Below are positions 48,469 through 57,803 of a DNA stretch of 64,000 bases, piece by piece. The DNA is taken from assembly GCF_024662235.1 (NCBI RefSeq), contig NZ_CP096276.1, forward strand, positions 1,798,001 through 1,862,000. The letters run 5' to 3'. The position numbers were made by a program, and so were the translations under genes. The stretch is from Pimelobacter simplex (GTDB lineage Bacteria; Actinomycetota; Actinomycetes; Propionibacteriales; Nocardioidaceae). A model generated the notes under the pieces. The model worked only from the letters and a program-made list of their open reading frames with translations, had not been told where the DNA came from and made no database searches. The stretch's first letter is position 1, and the number at the start of each line of letters is the position of its first letter.

Positions 48469-49575
48469 GTGCTGATGCGTCTGCGACGTCCGACGACCCT
48501 TGTCCTCACCGCCCTGCTCCCGGCCAGCCTCGCGCTGGCCGCGTGCGGCAGCGACTCCTCCGACGGCGTCAAGGGGTTCGACGCCGTCAGCATCAGCGGT
48601 GCGGTGGGGGAGGCGCCCGAGCTGGACTGGAAGGACACCATGACGGCCGAGAAGGCCGAGTCCAAGGTGGTCTCCAAGGGCGATGGCGACGCGCTCAAGA
48701 ACGGCGACCTGGTCCGGGTCGAGTTCACGCTGGCCGACGGCTGGACCCACAAGGTCGCCTACGACAGCTATGACGACACCAAGCTCAGCACCCTGGTCCG
48801 CATCGGCACCAAGAAGGAGCCGCAGTCGCTGACCGACCTGCTCGCGATCGGCCTCGACGGCCAGATCAAGGCCGGTCAGACCGTCGGCACCCGGCTCGCG
48901 GTCGCCGTCGGCAGCGACGTCGCCTTCGGTGACTACTTCGGCAGCCAGGCCGCGACCCTGCTCGCCAACCTCAACATCGGCAACGAGGACGGCATGCTCT
49001 ACGTCGCCGACATCGTCGGCCTCGCCGGGCCCGAGGGTGCCGCGCAGACCGCGCCGGCCTGGGCGCCCAAGGTCGTCGAGAAGGACGGCGTCCCGACCGG
49101 GCTCGACTTCAAGGGCGTGCCCGCCGCCAACGGCGAGCTGCGCGTCGCCGTGCTCACCAAGGGCACCGGCCCGGCGATCAAGGACGGCCAGCAGGCGCTG
49201 GTCAACTACCTCGGCCAGCTCGCCAAGGGCACCAAGCCCTTCGACGAGAGCTTCAGCAAGAGCGGCTTCACCGCCACCCTCGGTGGCAAGGAGGCCACCG
49301 TGGTCAAGGGCTGGTCCAAGGCCCTGGTCGGCCAGACGGTCGGCAGCCGGGTGATCCTCGAGATCCCGCCCAAGCTGGGCTACGGCGACAAGGCCCAGGG
49401 CGAGGACATCCCGGCCAACTCCACGCTCTACTTCGTCATCGACATCCTCGACGTCGCCGACCCCGAGCCGAAGCCGGAGCCGACCGACACCGCCTCCCCG
49501 AGCGGTACGCCGAGCGGCTCGCCGAGCAGCACGGCGACGCCGTCGGGCAGCGCGAGCGAGGGTTCGTCGAACTGA
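48469..49575 (+). CDS. FKBP-type peptidyl-prolyl isomerase lipoprotein
   Basis: A lipoprotein of 368 residues. Signal MLMRLRRPTTLVLTALLPAS is followed by lipobox LAAC (Cys26). Two FKBP-like modules follow: a degenerate one (about residues 60-180, VAFGDYFG region) and a more canonical C-terminal one (GQQALVNYLGQL, FDESFSKSGF, VGSRVILEIPPKLGYGDKAQ, YFVIDILDV). A Ser/Thr/Pro/Gly-rich tail ends it. The GTG at 48469 lies six bases after TAGGGT (48457-48462). It would fold exported proteins; this position between pafA and pafBC recurs in actinobacteria. Confidence 0.93.
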   Translation: MLMRLRRPTTLVLTALLPASLALAACGSDSSDGVKGFDAVSISGAVGEAPELDWKDTMTAEKAESKVVSKGDGDALKNGDLVRVEFTLADGWTHKVAYDSYDDTKLSTLVRIGTKKEPQSLTDLLAIGLDGQIKAGQTVGTRLAVAVGSDVAFGDYFGSQAATLLANLNIGNEDGMLYVADIVGLAGPEGAAQTAPAWAPKVVEKDGVPTGLDFKGVPAANGELRVAVLTKGTGPAIKDGQQALVNYLGQLAKGTKPFDESFSKSGFTATLGGKEATVVKGWSKALVGQTVGSRVILEIPPKLGYGDKAQGEDIPANSTLYFVIDILDVADPEPKPEPTDTASPSGTPSGSPSSTATPSGSASEGSSN

Positions 49576-49600
49576 TGTTCGACGGGGCACAATAGTCCCC

Positions 49601-50563
49601 ATGCCCGCGCCGAAGAGCGAGCGCCTGCTCAACCTGCTCATCATGCTCCTGGTCCAGCGGCGCCCGATCGCCAAGGAGCGGATCCGGGAGCTGCTCTACC
49701 CCGACTCGCGCCCGGACGCCTTCGAGAAGATGTTCGAGCGCGACAAGGACGAGCTGCGCAGCCTCGGCGTCCCCGTCGAGGTGGCGCCGATCGACCCCTT
49801 CTTCGACGACGAGGTCGGCTACCGGATCCCGCCCGAGGCGTTCGCCCTGCCCGAGGTCGAGCTCACCGCCGAGGAGGCCCAGGTGGTCGGCATCGCCTCC
49901 CGGGTCTGGCAGCACGCGACGATGGCCCAGGCGACCACCGACGCGGTGCGCAAGCTGACCGCGGCCGGCATCGACGTCGACCTCGACGCGCTCGAGATCG
50001 CCCGCCCGCTGCTGACCGCGGAGGAGCCGGCCTTCGAGACCTGCTGGATCGCGGTGTGCGAGCGCCAGGCGATCGAGTTCGACTACCAGCGCCCCGGTGA
50101 CGAGGACCCGATGCGCCGCCACGTCGAGCCCTGGGGCGTCGTCCGGTACGGCGGCCGCTGGTACCTCGTCGGCCACGACGCCGATCGCGGGGCCGAGCGG
50201 GTCTTCCGGCTCTCCCGGGTCGTCGGTGAGGTGCGGCTGGTCGGCCAGCCCGGCGCGTACGACGTCCCGCCCGACACCGACGTGCGCTCGATCGCGCGGC
50301 GGATGGCGCCGCCGATCCCCACCGCGACCGCGGTGCTCCTCGTGCGCGAGGGCGCCGGTCACGGTCTGCGCCGCGCGGCGGCCCGGGTGACGACCGGCGT
50401 CGCCGGACCCGACGAGCGCACCGGCTGGGACCGGGTCGAGGTGGTCCGCCCGACCCAGGGCCTGGCCGACGAGGTGCTCTCGCACGGTCCCGACGTCGTC
50501 CTCGTCGAGCCCGCCGCGATCCGTGCCGACGTGGTCGCCCGGCTCCAGCAGGTGGCCCGGTGA
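49601..50563 (+). CDS. pafB: WYL-domain transcriptional regulator PafB
   Basis: A 320-residue regulator with an N-terminal winged HTH (RLLNLLIMLLVQRRPIAKERIRELL), a WYL domain (FDYQRPGD, EPWGVVRYGGRWYLVGHDADRG with the W-Y-L motif) and a WCX extension. In mycobacteria PafBC forms a heterodimer that activates the LexA-independent DNA-damage response; the paf name comes from operon linkage, not a proteasome role. Stop and start of pafB-pafC overlap (GTGA). Confidence 0.95.
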   Translation: MPAPKSERLLNLLIMLLVQRRPIAKERIRELLYPDSRPDAFEKMFERDKDELRSLGVPVEVAPIDPFFDDEVGYRIPPEAFALPEVELTAEEAQVVGIASRVWQHATMAQATTDAVRKLTAAGIDVDLDALEIARPLLTAEEPAFETCWIAVCERQAIEFDYQRPGDEDPMRRHVEPWGVVRYGGRWYLVGHDADRGAERVFRLSRVVGEVRLVGQPGAYDVPPDTDVRSIARRMAPPIPTATAVLLVREGAGHGLRRAAARVTTGVAGPDERTGWDRVEVVRPTQGLADEVLSHGPDVVLVEPAAIRADVVARLQQVAR

Positions 50564-51582
50564 GCCGCGCGTCCGCCCCCGCTCCCGGTGCCCGCGACCA
50601 GGTCGCCCGGCTGCTGACCCTGGTGCCCTTCCTGCACCACCGCGACGGCGTCCGCCTCGAGGAGGCCGCCAAGGTGCTCGGCACCACGCCGGCCCAGGTG
50701 GTGCGCGACCTGCGGGTGCTGTTCATGTGCGGCCTGCCCGGCGGTCTCCCCGACGACCTCATCGACGTCGACCTCGACGCGATCGTCACCGACGAGGGCA
50801 GCCCGGTCACCGAGGGCGTGATCCGGGTCGAGAACGCCGACTACCTGGCCCGCCCCCTGCGGCTGAGCGCCACCGAGGCCTCCGCGGTCATCGTCGCGTT
50901 GCGGATGCTGCGCGAGACCCGCGCCGCGGGCGCCACGCCCGAGCTCGTGGACCGGGTCCTGGCCAAGCTCGAGCGGGCCGCGGCCACCGCCGGTGCCGCC
51001 CACGTCGAGGTGGCGCCGTCCCCGCGCGACGCCCAGCAGGTCGTCGTCGCCGAGCTCACCGCGCTCGTCGAGCAGGCCCTGGCCGGCTCCCAGCAGCTGC
51101 GGCTGTCGTACTTCGTGCCCTCGCGCGACGAGGAGTCCGAGCGCGTCGTCGACCCCTACGGCGTGGTCACCCACGGCGTCTTCGCCTACCTCGACGCCTG
51201 GTGCCACCGCGCCGGCGGCGACCGGCTGTTCCGCCTCGACCGGATCAGCAAGGCCGAGCTCCTCCCCAGCCGTACGACGACCGCCCCGCGCGCCCCGCGC
51301 GACCTCAGCGACGGCCTGTTCACCGACGACGCCGCGCCCGACGCCGTCCCGGTGACCCTCCGGCTGGCCCCGCCGGCCCGGTGGGCCACCGACTACTACC
51401 CGGTCCGCGCGGTGCGCCCGCTCGCGGACGGATCGGCCGAGGTCGACCTCCTCGTGGTCGACCGCCGCTGGCTCACCCGGCTGCTCCTGCGCCTCGCGCC
51501 GCACGCCGAGGTGGTCAGCCCGGGCACCTTCACCGACACGTTCACCGAACGTGCACAGGAGACACTCAGCCTCTACCTGTGA
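50560..51582 (+). CDS. pafC: WYL-domain transcriptional regulator PafC
   Basis: A 340-residue partner of PafB: an N-terminal HTH (VARLLTLVPFLHHRDGVRLEEAAKVLGTTPAQV), then a WYL domain in which the signature is altered to FAYLDAWCHRAGGDRLFRLDRI, and a C-terminal WCX domain (RWATDYYPVRAV). PafB and PafC are both required for DNA-damage-dependent activation in mycobacteria. The GTG overlaps the pafB stop, ensuring equal synthesis. Confidence 0.95.
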   Translation: MSRASAPAPGARDQVARLLTLVPFLHHRDGVRLEEAAKVLGTTPAQVVRDLRVLFMCGLPGGLPDDLIDVDLDAIVTDEGSPVTEGVIRVENADYLARPLRLSATEASAVIVALRMLRETRAAGATPELVDRVLAKLERAAATAGAAHVEVAPSPRDAQQVVVAELTALVEQALAGSQQLRLSYFVPSRDEESERVVDPYGVVTHGVFAYLDAWCHRAGGDRLFRLDRISKAELLPSRTTTAPRAPRDLSDGLFTDDAAPDAVPVTLRLAPPARWATDYYPVRAVRPLADGSAEVDLLVVDRRWLTRLLLRLAPHAEVVSPGTFTDTFTERAQETLSLYL

Positions 51583-51642
51583 CAATGGGCGTAGCATGGG
51601 CCACGTCCGCAGTACCCGAGACAACGAGAGTTGGTTGCACCG

Positions 51643-51909
51643 ATGATCCCCCTGATCGGAATGCCCCAGGGAGCCGAGTGGCTCATCATCCTGGCGATCG
51701 TGGTTCTCGTCTTCGGAGCCGCGAAGCTCCCCGACCTGGCTCGGGGCACCGGACAGGCGCTGCGGATCTTCAAGGCCGAGACCAAGGGCCTGCGCGACGA
51801 AGAGGACGACAAGAAGAAGCCCACCGCGCCGACCAGTGAGCTCAACGCCGCCGACGACGAGATCGCCGAGGGCGAGATCGTCGACGAGCGTCGCGAGAAC
51901 AACGCCTGA
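51643..51909 (+). CDS. tatA: Sec-independent translocase protein TatA
   Basis: An 88-residue single-span protein: a short N-terminus, hydrophobic helix EWLIILAIVVLVFGAAKLPDLARG with the FGxxKLP hinge, an amphipathic helix and a charged acidic tail. It oligomerises to form the Tat export pore for folded proteins. The ATG at 51643 is preferred; a possible TAGCAT -10 box lies at 51592-51597, leaving a short leader. tatC starts three bases after the stop. Confidence 0.95.
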   Translation: MIPLIGMPQGAEWLIILAIVVLVFGAAKLPDLARGTGQALRIFKAETKGLRDEEDDKKKPTAPTSELNAADDEIAEGEIVDERRENNA

Positions 51910-51912
51910 CCC

Positions 51913-52755
51913 TTGGCCCTGTCCGGCATCCTCAAGCTCTTCGTCGGCAGGCCGGTCCACCCCGTCGGTAGCGACGGGCGGATGGCCCTGTCCGATCACC
52001 TGCGAGAGCTGCGCGCCCGCATCCTCAAGGCGGCGCTCGTGCTCCTCGTGGGCTTCATCGTCGCGCTCTTCTTCTTCGACCCGATCTTCGCGATCATCAA
52101 CGAGCCCTACCAGAAGGCGCGCGAGTCCCTCGGCGCCGAGCGCACGATGGCGACCACCAGCGGCGTGGCCGGCGGCTTCATCCTGTACCTCAAGCTGTGC
52201 GGGCTGGCCGCGGTCATCGGGACGAGCCCGATCTGGCTCTACCAGATCTGGGCGTTCATCCTGCCCGGCCTGCACCGGACCGAGAAGCGCTGGACGGCGC
52301 TCTTCGCGGTGATCGCGGGTCCGCTCTTCATCGGCGGCATCGTGCTGGCCTACGTGACCCTGCCCAAGGGTCTGGAGATCCTGATCGGGTTCACCCAGGC
52401 CGACCTGACCAACCTGGTCGAGTTCAACGACTACCTGAGCTTCTTCACCCGGACCATGCTGGTCTTCGGGGTCGCCTTCGAGATCCCGGTCTTCGTGGTG
52501 CTGCTCAACATGGCGGGCATCCTGCGCGGCAAGGCGCTGGGCGCGGTCCGCCCGTGGATCGTGATCGGCTGCTTCGTGTTCGCCGCGGCCGCCACGCCCT
52601 CGACCGACCCGTTCACGATGACGTTCATGGCCGTCCCGATGGTCGTGCTGTTCTTCGTCTCCGAGGTGATCGCCCGGCTCAACGACCGGCGTCGCGACAA
52701 GAACCGGATCAACGCCGGGCTCTCGCCCGACGAGGCCAGCCCGCTCGACCTCTAG
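51913..52755 (+). CDS. tatC: Twin-arginine translocase subunit TatC
   Basis: A 280-residue six-span membrane receptor for twin-arginine signal peptides. It contains MALSDHLRELRARILKAAL (the conserved N-terminal HLxELR), the first periplasmic loop and LPGLHRTEKRW with the family Glu. A TTG start at 51913, three bases after tatA, gives a 23-residue extension that is usual in actinobacteria; the internal ATG at 51982 is the alternative. No tatB is adjacent. Confidence 0.94.
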   Translation: MALSGILKLFVGRPVHPVGSDGRMALSDHLRELRARILKAALVLLVGFIVALFFFDPIFAIINEPYQKARESLGAERTMATTSGVAGGFILYLKLCGLAAVIGTSPIWLYQIWAFILPGLHRTEKRWTALFAVIAGPLFIGGIVLAYVTLPKGLEILIGFTQADLTNLVEFNDYLSFFTRTMLVFGVAFEIPVFVVLLNMAGILRGKALGAVRPWIVIGCFVFAAAATPSTDPFTMTFMAVPMVVLFFVSEVIARLNDRRRDKNRINAGLSPDEASPLDL

Positions 52756-52774
52756 GCCCCGCTAGCCTTCACCC

Positions 52775-53644
52775 GTGCCCCGCGCGATCGTCCTGACCAA
52801 CCCGACCTCGGGCAAGGGGCGTGGTGCGCGGATGCGCGACGAGGCGCTGCCGCGCTTCCACGGCGCCGGCTGGCGCACGACGGCCCTGACCGGTCGCGAC
52901 GCCGGCGAGGCGCTCGACCTGGCCCGGCTGGCGGTCGCCGAGGAGCCGGACGTGCTCGTCCTGTGCGGCGGTGACGGCATGGTCAACATCGGCCTCCAGG
53001 CGGCCGCGGGCACCACGGTGCCGGTGGGGATCCTGCCGGCGGGCACGGGCAACGACTTCGCGCGCTACTTCGACCTGCCGCTCGGCCACGGTGCCGCGGC
53101 GGCCCAGCGGATCCTGCAGGCCTCGCCGCGCACGATCGACCTGGGCCGGATCGGCGATCGCTACTTCGGCGGCGTGCTCGCCGCCGGCTTCGACGCGGTC
53201 GTCAACGAGCGGGCCAACCGGATGCGCTGGCCGCGCGGGCAGATGCGCTACAACCTGGCCACGCTCGCCGAGCTGCGGGTCTTCGAGCCGCTGCAGTACG
53301 TCCTCGAGCTCGACGGCGTCGAGCGGCGCCTGGAGGCGATGCTGGTCGCGGTCGGCAACGGCCCTTCCTTCGGTGGCGGGCTGCGGATCACCCACGGTGC
53401 CCAGCTCGACGACGGCCTCCTCGACGTGGTCCTCATCAAGCCGGTGGGCAGGATGGAGCTGATCAGGACCTTCCCCAAGCTCTTCGACGGGAGACACGTG
53501 AGCCACCCCCAGTACGAGCGCCACCGCGTCAAGCGGGTCACGGTGGCCAGCGCCGGCATCGTCGGGTACGCCGACGGCGAGCGGTTCGGACCGCTCCCGA
53601 TGACCGTCGAGTGCGTGCCCGGCGCGGTGCGGGTGATGGCATGA
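52775..53644 (+). CDS. Diacylglycerol/sphingosine kinase-family lipid kinase
   Basis: A 289-residue DAGK-catalytic-domain protein. The nucleotide-binding GGDGMVN lies near residue 67, GTGNDFAR near 90, and a C-terminal beta-domain with YADGERFGPLP completes the fold. It would phosphorylate diacylglycerol or a related lipid at the membrane surface. The GTG is six bases after TAGCCT (52763-52768). The helicase gene overlaps its end by ATGA. Confidence 0.9.
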   Translation: MPRAIVLTNPTSGKGRGARMRDEALPRFHGAGWRTTALTGRDAGEALDLARLAVAEEPDVLVLCGGDGMVNIGLQAAAGTTVPVGILPAGTGNDFARYFDLPLGHGAAAAQRILQASPRTIDLGRIGDRYFGGVLAAGFDAVVNERANRMRWPRGQMRYNLATLAELRVFEPLQYVLELDGVERRLEAMLVAVGNGPSFGGGLRITHGAQLDDGLLDVVLIKPVGRMELIRTFPKLFDGRHVSHPQYERHRVKRVTVASAGIVGYADGERFGPLPMTVECVPGAVRVMA

Positions 53645-56436
53645 GCGCCGACGAGCGGGAGCCGGCCGGCCAGAGCCCGGCCGAGCGCTACGCGTCGTAC
53701 CGCAAGGACAAGGGGCACCCGGTGTTCCGCGACTTCGCGGCGGGCTTCTCCTTCGAGCTCGACGACTTCCAGGTCGAGGGCTGCCGCGCGGTCGAGGAGG
53801 GCGACGGCGTGCTGGTCGCCGCGCCGACCGGTGCCGGCAAGACGGTGGTCGGCGAGTTCGCCGTGCACCTGGCGCTCGAGACCGGGCGCAAGTGCTTCTA
53901 CACGACGCCGATCAAGGCGCTGTCGAACCAGAAGTACCACGACCTCGCCGAGCGCTACGGCGCCGACCAGGTCGGTCTGCTCACCGGCGACACCTCGATC
54001 AACGGTGAGGCGCCGGTCGTGGTGATGACCACCGAGGTGCTGCGCAACATGCTCTACGCGCGCTCCCGGACCCTGGTCGGGCTGGGCTTCGTCGTGATGG
54101 ACGAGGTGCACTACCTCGCCGACCGGGCCCGCGGCGCGGTCTGGGAGGAGGTCATCATCCACCTCCCCGAGTCGGTCTCGGTGATCTCGCTGTCGGCGAC
54201 GGTCTCCAACGCCGAGGAGTTCGGCGAGTGGCTCGAGACGGTGCGCGGCTCGACCCGCACGATCGTGGCCGAGCGGCGTCCGGTGCCGCTGTTCCAGCAC
54301 GTCATGGTGGGACGCCGGCTGCTCGACCTGTTCGCCTCCTCCGACGTCGACGCGGCGGCCGGCTTCGTCCGCGAGGGCGCCCCGGTCAACGACGAGCTGA
54401 TGAAGCTCGCCCGCGACGACTGGGCCTCGACCCGCCTCAAGGACCGCCGCACGCCCAAGGGCGCGCGCGGGCGCCAGGGCGGCCCCGGCAGCCGCAACGT
54501 CGGCAGCGGACGCCGGATCTGGATCCCGGGGCGGCTCGACGTGATCGACCAGCTCGAGCGGCACAACCTGCTGCCCGCGATCGACTTCATCTTCAGCCGC
54601 GCCGGATGCGACGCCGCCGTCAAGCAGTGCCTCGAGGCCAACCTGCGGCTCACCACGCCCGAGGAGCGCGACGAGGCGATCGAGTACGTCGAGCGGACCC
54701 TCGGCGGCCTGCCCTCCGACGACCTGCACGTGCTCGGCTACCACGACTTCCTCGACGCCGCCTCGCGCGGCGTCGCCGCCCACCACGCCGGCATGCTGCC
54801 GGCGTTCAAGGAGTGCGTCGAGGAGCTCTACCTGCGCGGGCTGGTCAAGATGGTCTTCGCCACCGAGACGCTCGCGCTCGGCATCAACATGCCCGCGCGC
54901 ACCGTCGTCCTGGAGAAGCTCTCGAAGTGGAACGGCGAGACGCACGCCGACATCACGCCGGGGGAGTACACCCAGCTCACCGGCCGGGCCGGGCGCCGCG
55001 GTCTCGACATCGAGGGCCATGCGGTCGTGCTCTGGCAGCCGGGGATGAACCCGCGCGAGCTGGCGGGTCTCGCCTCGACCCGGACCTATCCGCTGCGCTC
55101 GTCGTTCCGGCCGTCGTACAACATGGCGGTCAACCTGGTGCACTCCTACGGGCGGCACCAGGCCCGCGAGCTGCTGGAGCAGTCGTTCGCGCAGTTCCAG
55201 GCCGACCGCGCGGTGGTCGGCCTGGCCCGCCAGCAGCGCAAGGCCGAGGACGCGCTCGAGGGCTATGCCGAGGCCGCGCAGTGCCACCTCGGCGACTTCC
55301 TGGAGTACGCCGCCCTGCGCCGCCGGGTCAGCGAGCTGGAGAAGGAGTCCAGCAAGGCCCGCCGCCACGACCGCCGCGACGAGGCCGGCGCCTCGCTGGA
55401 GCGGCTGACGACGGGTGACGTGATCATCGTCCCGGTCGGCAAGTTCGCGGGCCCGGCGGTGATCGTCGAGCCCGGTCTGTCCGAGCACGGCCACCGCCCG
55501 CTGGTGATCACCGCCGAGCGCCAGGGGCGCCGGCTGGCGATGATGGACTTCCCGACACCGGTCGAGCCGGTCGCCCACATCCGGCTGCCCAAGCGGGTCG
55601 ACGCGCGCAACCCGCACCAGCGCAAGGACATCGCCCAGCAGGTCCGCGAGGCGGTCCGGGCGCTGCCGCTGTCGGTGACCCGGCCCAAGGCCGAGCGCGG
55701 GCCCGTCGACGAGGCCGCCGCGCGCGAGATCCAGGCGCTGCGCGCCCAGATCCGCGAGCACCCGTGCCACGGCTGCTCCGAGCGCGAGGACCACTCCCGG
55801 TGGGCCGAGCGCTACGCCAAGCTGCAGAAGGACACCGACCTGCTCGCGGCCCGCATCGAGCGGCGGACCAACACCGTGGCGCGCACCTTCGACCGGGTGC
55901 TCGAGGTGCTCGAGGCGCTCGACTACCTCGTCGGGGACGACGTCACCGAGCGTGGCCGCGGCCTGATGCGGATCTACTCCGACCTCGACCTGGTCGCGGC
56001 CGAGTCGCTGCGCACGGGCCTGTGGGACGACCTCTCACCGGCCCAGCTCGGCGCGGTGCTCTCCGCCCTCGTCTACGAGGCCCGCCGGCCCGAGGAGGGC
56101 CCGCCGAACGTCCCGGGCGGCGCGATCCAGGTGACCGTCGACGCGATGACGCGGCTGTGGGGCGAGCTGGAGCGCCTGGAGCGCGACCACCGCCTCGACT
56201 TCCTCCGCAAGCCCGACCCGGGCTTCGCCTGGACGGCGTACCGCTGGGCCGAGGGTCAGGACCTCGACGAGGTGATCACCCGCAACGACCAGACCGCCGG
56301 TGACTTCGTGCGCCAGATGAAGCAGCTCATCGACTTCGCCGGCCAGATCGCCGACGCGGCGGCGGGGACGCCGGTGCGCGACACCGCGCGCCAGCTGGTC
56401 AAGCTCCTGCGCCGCGGGATCGTGGCGAGCGAGTGA
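53641..56436 (+). CDS. Ski2-like DEAD/DEAH-box RNA helicase
   Basis: A 931-residue superfamily 2 helicase of the actinobacterial HelY/Ski2-Mtr4 type: Q-like FELDDFQVEGCRAVEEGDGVLV, Walker A APTGAGKT, motif Ia TTPIKALSNQKYHD, motif II DEVH in VVMDEVHYLADRARG, motif III SLSATVSN, motif V ALGINMPARTVV and motif VI QLTGRAGRRG. A C-terminal DSHCT domain (about residues 780-930) and an arch-like insert are present. It is linked to RNA turnover in eukaryotic homologues; the bacterial role is less clear. Cotranslated with the lipid kinase and NUDIX genes. Confidence 0.95.
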   Translation: MSADEREPAGQSPAERYASYRKDKGHPVFRDFAAGFSFELDDFQVEGCRAVEEGDGVLVAAPTGAGKTVVGEFAVHLALETGRKCFYTTPIKALSNQKYHDLAERYGADQVGLLTGDTSINGEAPVVVMTTEVLRNMLYARSRTLVGLGFVVMDEVHYLADRARGAVWEEVIIHLPESVSVISLSATVSNAEEFGEWLETVRGSTRTIVAERRPVPLFQHVMVGRRLLDLFASSDVDAAAGFVREGAPVNDELMKLARDDWASTRLKDRRTPKGARGRQGGPGSRNVGSGRRIWIPGRLDVIDQLERHNLLPAIDFIFSRAGCDAAVKQCLEANLRLTTPEERDEAIEYVERTLGGLPSDDLHVLGYHDFLDAASRGVAAHHAGMLPAFKECVEELYLRGLVKMVFATETLALGINMPARTVVLEKLSKWNGETHADITPGEYTQLTGRAGRRGLDIEGHAVVLWQPGMNPRELAGLASTRTYPLRSSFRPSYNMAVNLVHSYGRHQARELLEQSFAQFQADRAVVGLARQQRKAEDALEGYAEAAQCHLGDFLEYAALRRRVSELEKESSKARRHDRRDEAGASLERLTTGDVIIVPVGKFAGPAVIVEPGLSEHGHRPLVITAERQGRRLAMMDFPTPVEPVAHIRLPKRVDARNPHQRKDIAQQVREAVRALPLSVTRPKAERGPVDEAAAREIQALRAQIREHPCHGCSEREDHSRWAERYAKLQKDTDLLAARIERRTNTVARTFDRVLEVLEALDYLVGDDVTERGRGLMRIYSDLDLVAAESLRTGLWDDLSPAQLGAVLSALVYEARRPEEGPPNVPGGAIQVTVDAMTRLWGELERLERDHRLDFLRKPDPGFAWTAYRWAEGQDLDEVITRNDQTAGDFVRQMKQLIDFAGQIADAAAGTPVRDTARQLVKLLRRGIVASE

Positions 56437-56852
56437 GCGCCGGCCTCGTCGTCGCCGCGGCCGTCGTGCTGCGCGAGCGGCGCCTGCTCGTGGTCAGCAA
56501 GCACGCGGCGCCCGACGTGTTCTACCTGCCCGGCGGCAAGCTCGAGCCGGGGGAGTCGTTCGAGGACGCCATGCGCCGCGAGGTCCACGAGGAGCTCGGT
56601 GTCGTCGTGCGCGAGGCCGAGCACTTCCTGGACGTCGAGGCGCCCGCCGCGATCGAGCGGGTCCCGATGCGGCTCACCGTCTTCGTCGTGAGCATCGACG
56701 GCGAGCCGGCCCTCCACGCCGAGCTCGCCGCGCTCGACTGGGTCGCGGACGCGGCCAAGCCCGGCCTCGGGCCGGCGATCCGGGACCACGTGATCCCGGC
56801 GCTCGTCGACGCGGGCCTGCTCGGCCCTGAGGGCGTCCCGGGCGCGTCCTAG
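56433..56852 (+). CDS. NUDIX hydrolase
   Basis: A 139-residue NUDIX hydrolase with a complete Nudix box GGKLEPGESFEDAMRREVHE then ELGV (Gx5Ex7REUxEExGU). It would hydrolyse a nucleoside diphosphate derivative, perhaps an oxidised or capped nucleotide. The GTG overlaps the helicase stop, and its own stop overlaps the end of the convergent exonuclease gene by four bases. Confidence 0.92.
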   Translation: MSAGLVVAAAVVLRERRLLVVSKHAAPDVFYLPGGKLEPGESFEDAMRREVHEELGVVVREAEHFLDVEAPAAIERVPMRLTVFVVSIDGEPALHAELAALDWVADAAKPGLGPAIRDHVIPALVDAGLLGPEGVPGAS

Positions 56853-57775
56853 CCCTCGGCGCGCGCCAGGATGCCGGTCAGCCGCTCGACCGGCGAGGAC
56901 AGCGACCAGCGCTCCACCAGGTCGGCGAGGGCGTCCGGGTCGGCCGGCGTCGCCGGGAGGGCCAGGTGCTCGCGCGGCAGGTCGATGTCGCGCGCGACCG
57001 CCACGACGGTCGGGGCCACGTCCAGGTAGGGCGCCGCGTCCTTGAGCTTGAGCCGCGGGCCGGGGCCGAGGTCGCTGGCCGGGTCCTCGGCGGCGGCGCG
57101 GATGCCGTCCAGGTCGCCGTACTTCTGGAGCATCGAGGCCGCGGTCTTCTCGCCGACGCCCTTGACGCCCGGCAGGCCGTCGGAGGCGTCGCCGCGCAGG
57201 GTGGCGAAGTCGGCGTACTGGTCGGCGCGGACGCCGTACTTGTCGAGCACCCAGGTCTCGTCGACGCGCTCGTGGCGGCCGACGCCGCGCCCGACGTACA
57301 GGACCCGGACGGCGGCCTCGTCGTCGACGAGCTGGAACAGGTCGCGGTCGCCGGTGACGACGTCGACCGGCATGCCGGCCCCCGTCGCGAGCGTGCCGAT
57401 CACGTCGTCGGCCTCGTAGCCGGGCGCGCCGACCACCGCGATGCCGAACGCCGCGAGCACGTCGCGGATGATCGGCACCTGGAGCTCGAGCGGGTCGGGC
57501 ACCTCCTCGACGTCCGGTGCGCCGGCGACCTCGGTCACGACCCGGTGCGCCTTGTAGGTCGGGATCAGGTCGACCCGCCACTGGGGACGCCAGTCGTCGT
57601 CCCAGCAGCAGGCCAGGTGGGTGGGCTCGTACTGCTCGACGAGCTGGGAGATGTAGCCGAGCAGACCGCGCACGGCGTTCACGTTGGTGCCGTCGGGCGC
57701 GAGGATCTCCGGCGAGCCGAAGTAGGCCCGGAAGTAGAGGCTGGCCGTATCGAGGAGTAGAAGGCGCTGAGTCAT
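56849..57775 (-). CDS. Stand-alone 5'-3' exonuclease (PolA N-domain-like, FEN fold)
   Basis: A 308-residue FEN-superfamily nuclease resembling the 5'-nuclease domain of DNA polymerase I. The N-terminal LLLLDTASLYFRAYFG, arch region, metal-binding PGYEADDVIGTLA and VVTGDRDLFQLV, and the helix-hairpin-helix GLPGVKGVGEKTAASML are present. It would process flaps or RNA primers. The ATG is eight bases after a minus-strand TAGGCT that mirrors the Lrp gene -10 box. Confidence 0.93.
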   Translation of the reverse strand: MTQRLLLLDTASLYFRAYFGSPEILAPDGTNVNAVRGLLGYISQLVEQYEPTHLACCWDDDWRPQWRVDLIPTYKAHRVVTEVAGAPDVEEVPDPLELQVPIIRDVLAAFGIAVVGAPGYEADDVIGTLATGAGMPVDVVTGDRDLFQLVDDEAAVRVLYVGRGVGRHERVDETWVLDKYGVRADQYADFATLRGDASDGLPGVKGVGEKTAASMLQKYGDLDGIRAAAEDPASDLGPGPRLKLKDAAPYLDVAPTVVAVARDIDLPREHLALPATPADPDALADLVERWSLSSPVERLTGILARAEG

Positions 57776-57783
57776 CAGGGCAG

Positions 57784-57796
57784 AGCCTATTAGGCT
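57784..57796. promoter_or_regulatory. Mirror-image divergent -10 boxes
   Basis: AGCCTA-T-TAGGCT: the palindrome supplies TAGGCT to both strands. On the minus strand it lies eight bases before the exonuclease ATG; on the plus strand seven bases before the Lrp GTG. The two promoters therefore occupy almost the same DNA and should compete for polymerase. Confidence 0.6.
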
Positions 57797-57803
57797 GCAC
57801 GTT

